Assembly: GCA_013398275.1 (NCBI GenBank)
Contig: VZSE01013243.1
Coordinates: 802,658 to 866,657 of the forward strand
Reading direction: 5' to 3'
DNA length: 64,000 nt
Origin: Promerops cafer
Taxonomy: Eukaryota; Chordata; Aves; Passeriformes; Nectariniidae
The notes under the pieces were generated by a model. The model was not told the origin of the DNA. It saw only the letters and a program-made list of their open reading frames with translations, and made no database searches. Of this stretch, positions 59,891 to 64,000 are shown one piece after another. The translations under genes were made by a program, and so were the position numbers. Each line of letters begins with the position of its first letter. Positions within the stretch are counted from its first letter, which is position 1.

Positions 59891-62863
59891 GTAAGTGACA
59901 GCAATATCTCAGGTTAAATCCTGAGCTTGTGTGAATCAGCATGGCACAGCTGATTCCAGTGATGCTGTATCAATCTGTCCCTGCTGAGGTTCTGCTTTAA
60001 AAGTTTTAATGGCTATCAATTCAGAAGAAATACTTCAGATATATTACTAAATAATGGCTTAGATGCCACAGCAAGAAACAATATCATGCCACTTATTATG
60101 CCATTTTAAAACAATATAAGCCATGTGTGAGAAATTAAATCTGTCACCCTGGGAAAGAGTTCAGGCTGTCAAAATGGTAATAGAAATGAAATTCAATTAC
60201 CTACTTTCTATGTTACGCATGGTAATTCCCCAGCACATACTAAAGGAAATTGAAGAGGAGATTATCTTGTAAAGTGTTTCTATAATATAATTATTATTTT
60301 AATTATTATAAGGAAAATCTTTCCAATTCTGCAGAAAACCAGATGAATTTTATAAGAATTGCAGCTGTTTGTCAGGCTAAGATTAGCTGCCATTGACCAT
60401 GACCATCACACTTTGAAGGCTGCTACAGGCTTCTGTAGATTTTCCTCATGCTCTGCCTTTCTGTGGCAATAGTCTGGGAGGGATGAGACTGACGTTGAGC
60501 TTTCAGTATCTCTCAAAGAAGGAAGCCACCAGCGAAGTAACTGTAGTCCCTTTGTCTCGTTCATCTCTGCATTCTTTCCTTGCTGGAGATGGTTCAGCTC
60601 CACCCTAAGTGCCAGGATCCCCTGGGTGCAAACACTATTGAAGGGCCAGTGTCTCCCAGACTAGGTAGGAACTGGCCTTAATTTTCCTGTATCACTTCTC
60701 CAGCTGTGAAGAGCAGATCTCAGAGACTATCCTTGGCCCAATTTCACTATGCCACGAGAGGTGGAATATTGCAGCAGGAGGTACTCGGAGATCCCATTTC
60801 ATAGTGCACCTTGAGAGTGAGCTATAGCCCGTAGGCTAACTGCAACCAGCAGTCACGAAGAGCCAGAACTCAACGTGTTTGCTAATCATCAAGATATTGC
60901 ATAAGGGAAAAGAGGAGCTCAATATAATATGCTGAATGAAGAGTCAGCTTCAATTTAGGCTCCTTTGTGGATTTAGTCCTAAAGTAATGCATACATAGTC
61001 TGTACATAAAAGTCACAGACAAACTGCACTTACTCTACAAAGAAATTAGGATTTCTCAAGGCAGAAATTTTAAAAAGTGATGATGGTGTCAAGTGTCTGT
61101 GTTATGGAAGAGTTCATTTGTTTTTTTTCAGGTCAAGTTTGTACAAGACAAAAAAGATAAGACAATCAAAAGGAAAAATAAGATAGAAAAGAAGACATTA
61201 CCTGCTGATGCTCGCAAAGACTAGTATTTCCTATCCTATCACAACTGCATAAGAGCCAGCAAAGAAAACTGATTATATTTTTACATGTCAAGAAAAATAC
61301 CGAGAACAATGAATGTTTCACTAAGTGTGGGATGGAAGAGTATAGTGTGAGTTTAGGGTTATGTATTCCCAATCTCCTTAATCCACTTCAAGATTTTCTG
61401 TTACCTTCTCAGATTCTTAAAGGGAACAAATAGGAAGTTGTGCCAGAGATTTTAAGAATAAGTTGTGATTTGTGTGTGCAGTTCACATGGTGGAGAGGCA
61501 GCATTGGTGGGTATAGAGGAGTGCAAGGGAGATCAAGTAGCTCATGTGTGTGAACCCAGTTTGCCTTTGCACAATGGCCTGCAGAGCGCCTGACCTCCAA
61601 GTGAGCCAGTGCTGAGATCGGTAGAGCTTGACAAGACTCCTTCTGATGCTTGAGCTAAACTGTTTACAGCTTACTTGCTAATTTCTCTACTCCTCTGAAG
61701 CCTCTAGCACAGAGATGCCCTGATTATTGACGGCTTTCTTGTCAGCATCAAGAGGTCTTGGTGGTACTCAAAATAAATGGATAGTGTTCAGGGAACCTAA
61801 GTGCTCATCAAACCTAATTGTGAATTACAGGGGCAGTTTATACCATGACATGAACTCAGACCCATTCTGAACAGGCCAGTCTCAGTAGCAGAAGCCATCA
61901 AGACATAGAATGGGGTCTTAGCAAACTAGCCCCACAGACTGGCTGTGCTTATAAGCCTGAGCATCGCTCTGGCGAGGCTAATTTTGGGTTCAGAGTATTT
62001 CTGTGTGTGTAGATGTATTGTTTCCCTAGGGCTAGCTTTGGGCAATCCACATGAGCCTGCACTGCACTAGGCAAGTGCTTCCTCTTTCTGAGTATCTTTT
62101 GCTACTTCTCTGAAACCGTCACTTCCTGGAGGCTCTTGGAAAAGGGTTTAATTTTATCTTCTTTTGGCTCTTTCTCTAGGCACATTTTGCATTTCCTGGT
62201 TATTTGGTCACATGGGAACTCAGAGCACAATTACCATTTGGAGCTGAGTTAGAGTGGACAGTCAGGATAAGTAAAGTTGCATGTTAATAATATAGCTATA
62301 AAGAAATAATTATATAGAGCTAGATCATGCCCTCAAGGGCATGCCTTGTGTTTGGAAGAGTTTTCATGGCGTGAATTGAATGTACTCTTACTTGGCATGC
62401 ACAGCAACATGGAAACTGTTACAAAAGCTGCCACATCATGCCTCTGGCTGAACCCTGGCCGACCACCATGACTTCCCAGAAGAGCCATTAGGTGCGGTGC
62501 GTGTGTTCCCCCAGCCATCCATGCTATGAGTCTGCCTGACCCATTATCCACAGGGGAAAGCTCCTTATTCCTTCCCCTTTTTCTGTGGCCATGGAGACAA
62601 GCCAGTGCATAACTAGTCCTGTTGTCATCAAACAGTTATGTTATGCTGAGAAGGTCCAGAGGAAAGAACAAAGTATAGTAATTTCCATTCCAAAAAGAGA
62701 AAGAAACTCAAGGTCTAACTGATTTATATCACTTTATGTAGATAAACCTGTGGGGTTGCAACTTCCTTGTTGTTTTAGCCCTCATAGCAATGAAGTATTT
62801 AAGAACAAGAGAAAAACAAGTACTGCAAGCAAGTAAATCTAAGGCAAATCCTCACACACAGAC
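59891..62863. other. Unique DNA, no gene seen
   Basis: 60020-60290 is AT-rich, repeat-free and has the look of a conserved non-coding element, but I have only appearance to go on. The rest, to the CR1 end at 62864, holds frames under 75 codons with no domain. Confidence 0.5.
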
Positions 62864-63622
62864 ACAGAATCACAGAATCACTAGGTTGGAAAGAGAGCTT
62901 CAAGATCATCAAGTCCAACCCAGCCCCGAGACCTCAACTAGACCATGGCACCGAGTGCCACATCCAGTCTTTTTTTAAACACATCCAGGGATGGCGATTC
63001 GACCACCTCCCCAGGCAGACCATTCCAGTACTTTATCACCCTTTCTGTAAAAAACTTTTCCTAATATCCAGCCTGTATTTCCTTTGGTGAAGCTTAAAAC
63101 TGTGTCCTCTCGTTCTACCAGTTGCTGCAACCCCCACCTGACTACAGCCACCTTTCAGGGAGCTGTAGAGAGTGATGAGGTCACCTCTGAGTCTCCTTTT
63201 CTCCAGGCTAAACACCCCCAGCTCCCTCAGTCATTCCTCACAAGGCTTGTGCTCCAAGCCCCTCACCAGCCTTGTTGCCTCCTCTGGACACACTCAAGTG
63301 TCTCCATGTCCTTCCCAAACTGAGGGGCCCAGAACTGGACACAGCACTCAAGGTGTGGCCTCACCAGTGCCCAGTACAGGGGAAGAATGACCTCTCTGCT
63401 CCTGCTGGCCACACTGTTCCTGATACAGGCCAGGATGCCGTTGGCCTTCTTGGCCACCAGAGCACACTGCTGGCTCATGTTCAGCCGGCTGTGGACCAGT
63501 ACCCCCAGGTCCCTTTCTGCCTGGGCACTGTCCAGCCACACCATCCCCAGCCTGTAACGCTGCAGGGGGTTACTGTGGCCAAAATGCAGGACCTGGCACT
63601 TGGACTTATTAAATGTCAGCTA
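62864..63622 (-). mobile_element. CR1 LINE, 5'-truncated, well preserved
   Basis: The plus strand starts with the reverse complement of the CR1 end (ACAGAATCACAGAATCACTA, then GGTTGGAAAGAG) and runs to about 63622, where similarity to the family stops. It contains the last part of the reverse-transcriptase ORF and the full 3' untranslated region. Preservation is clearly better than in the copies at 23950 and 51770, so it is the youngest CR1 in the window. It is truncated at its 5' end, as most CR1 copies are. A (TTTG)n tract lies about 50 bases beyond the truncation point. Confidence 0.95.
63263..63544 (-). pseudogene. CR1 reverse-transcriptase C-terminal fragment (broken)
   Basis: The frame encodes the conserved CR1 C-terminal region, including QQCALVAKKANGILACI and SREVILPLYWALVRPHLE. 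It encodes part of the enzyme that copies CR1 RNA into DNA at the target site. The frame ends early. Compared with the family as I know it, one base is missing in the GTCCAGAGGAGG/CAACAAGG region at about 63279-63283, and further on a TGA (complement at 63231-63233) replaces an expected arginine codon. No N-terminal endonuclease or RT core is present. It is non-functional. Confidence 0.9.
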
Positions 63623-63671
63623 TGTTCCACACAATACAGGAAAGATGCTTTAACTTGGTTATTCAAAATGT

Positions 63672-63690
63672 CTTTGTTTGTTTGTTTGTT
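63672..63690. repeat. (TTTG)n short microsatellite
   Basis: About five TTTG units are read directly (CTTTGTTTGTTTGTTTGTTT). Confidence 0.85.
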
Positions 63691-64000
63691 TTATATATTG
63701 AAAGATAACAATGGTAAGGCTCTTTGAAGACCTAGGGGAAGGTTTTAAGTGTGGCCTAAGAATCTGCTCTTTTTAAAGCAGGAGTTGGAAGTACTGAAAA
63801 TTGATTATATTTTCTTAATATAAAGTTTGTGCAGCTTTGAATCCTCAGCTCCAAGTGAATGAACAATGCTGAAAGACAGTTATTTAATGGAGTATCATAA
63901 AGAAACAGAAATGGAGAAATACATTAATTAGACGTTAAATAAGTCAAAGTTCATATTCTACTTTATATTTCAATGTTGAATTTCACATAGGAGTTTAATT
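63691..64000. other. Unique AT-rich DNA to window end
   Basis: No gene or repeat family is recognised. Confidence 0.6.

Overview
The window looks like 64 kb of bird nuclear DNA, probably from a passerine. The evidence is CR1 LINE copies with the typical avian 3' end (TTCCAACC followed by GATTCTRTGA repeats), sparse interspersed repeats, AT-rich unique DNA, simple repeats, and one solo LTR whose first ~80 bases resemble, from memory, LTRs common in songbird genomes. No bacterial or organellar organisation is present, and I see no tRNA, rRNA, snRNA or CRISPR. I recognise no host protein-coding gene. The only recognisable protein sequence is broken CR1 reverse transcriptase. The DNA is therefore intergenic or deep-intronic. 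It cannot be placed on a chromosome or near a named gene from the sequence alone.

Layout. 1-21704 is mostly unique AT-rich DNA with a (TTTTG)5 tract (3253), a small CpG-bearing block (about 9990-10330), an imperfect inverted repeat (11300-11355), two short splice-site-bounded candidate exons (13162-13197 and 13872-13939), a homeobox/octamer composite (16783-16796), a CR1 tail on the minus strand (18917) and a cluster of E-boxes (19751-19795). An assembly gap fills 21725-22635. It is preceded by a 20-base C run and followed at 22675 by a 15-base T run. A decayed CR1 with a duplicated, chimeric 3' end lies at 23950-24484. 24485-39669 is unique DNA with small tandem duplications and one more candidate exon (29081-29193). 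A CR1 tail (39670) precedes a 304-bp solo LTR (40934-41237) that has TG...CA ends and a 5-bp target duplication, AGATC. 41243-50107 holds a 24-bp tandem duplication (43019), a strong hairpin (45648-45726), a purine-skewed tract (48030-48800) and an A/C-rich tract. From 50108 the simple repeats become denser: (CCTT)n, T/G-rich, (TTGG)n, A-rich and (AAT)n. Among them is an internally deleted CR1 (51770-52380). The best-preserved CR1, on the minus strand, is at 62864-63622.

No operon or pathway can be described. The functional content, if any, is regulatory. Several AT-rich blocks with clustered homeodomain, POU or bHLH motifs look like conserved non-coding elements, but this is inference and needs alignment. 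The best-supported observations are the solo LTR with its target duplication, the two rearranged CR1 copies, and the 32-bp-arm hairpin. I did not find a convincing undescribed system.
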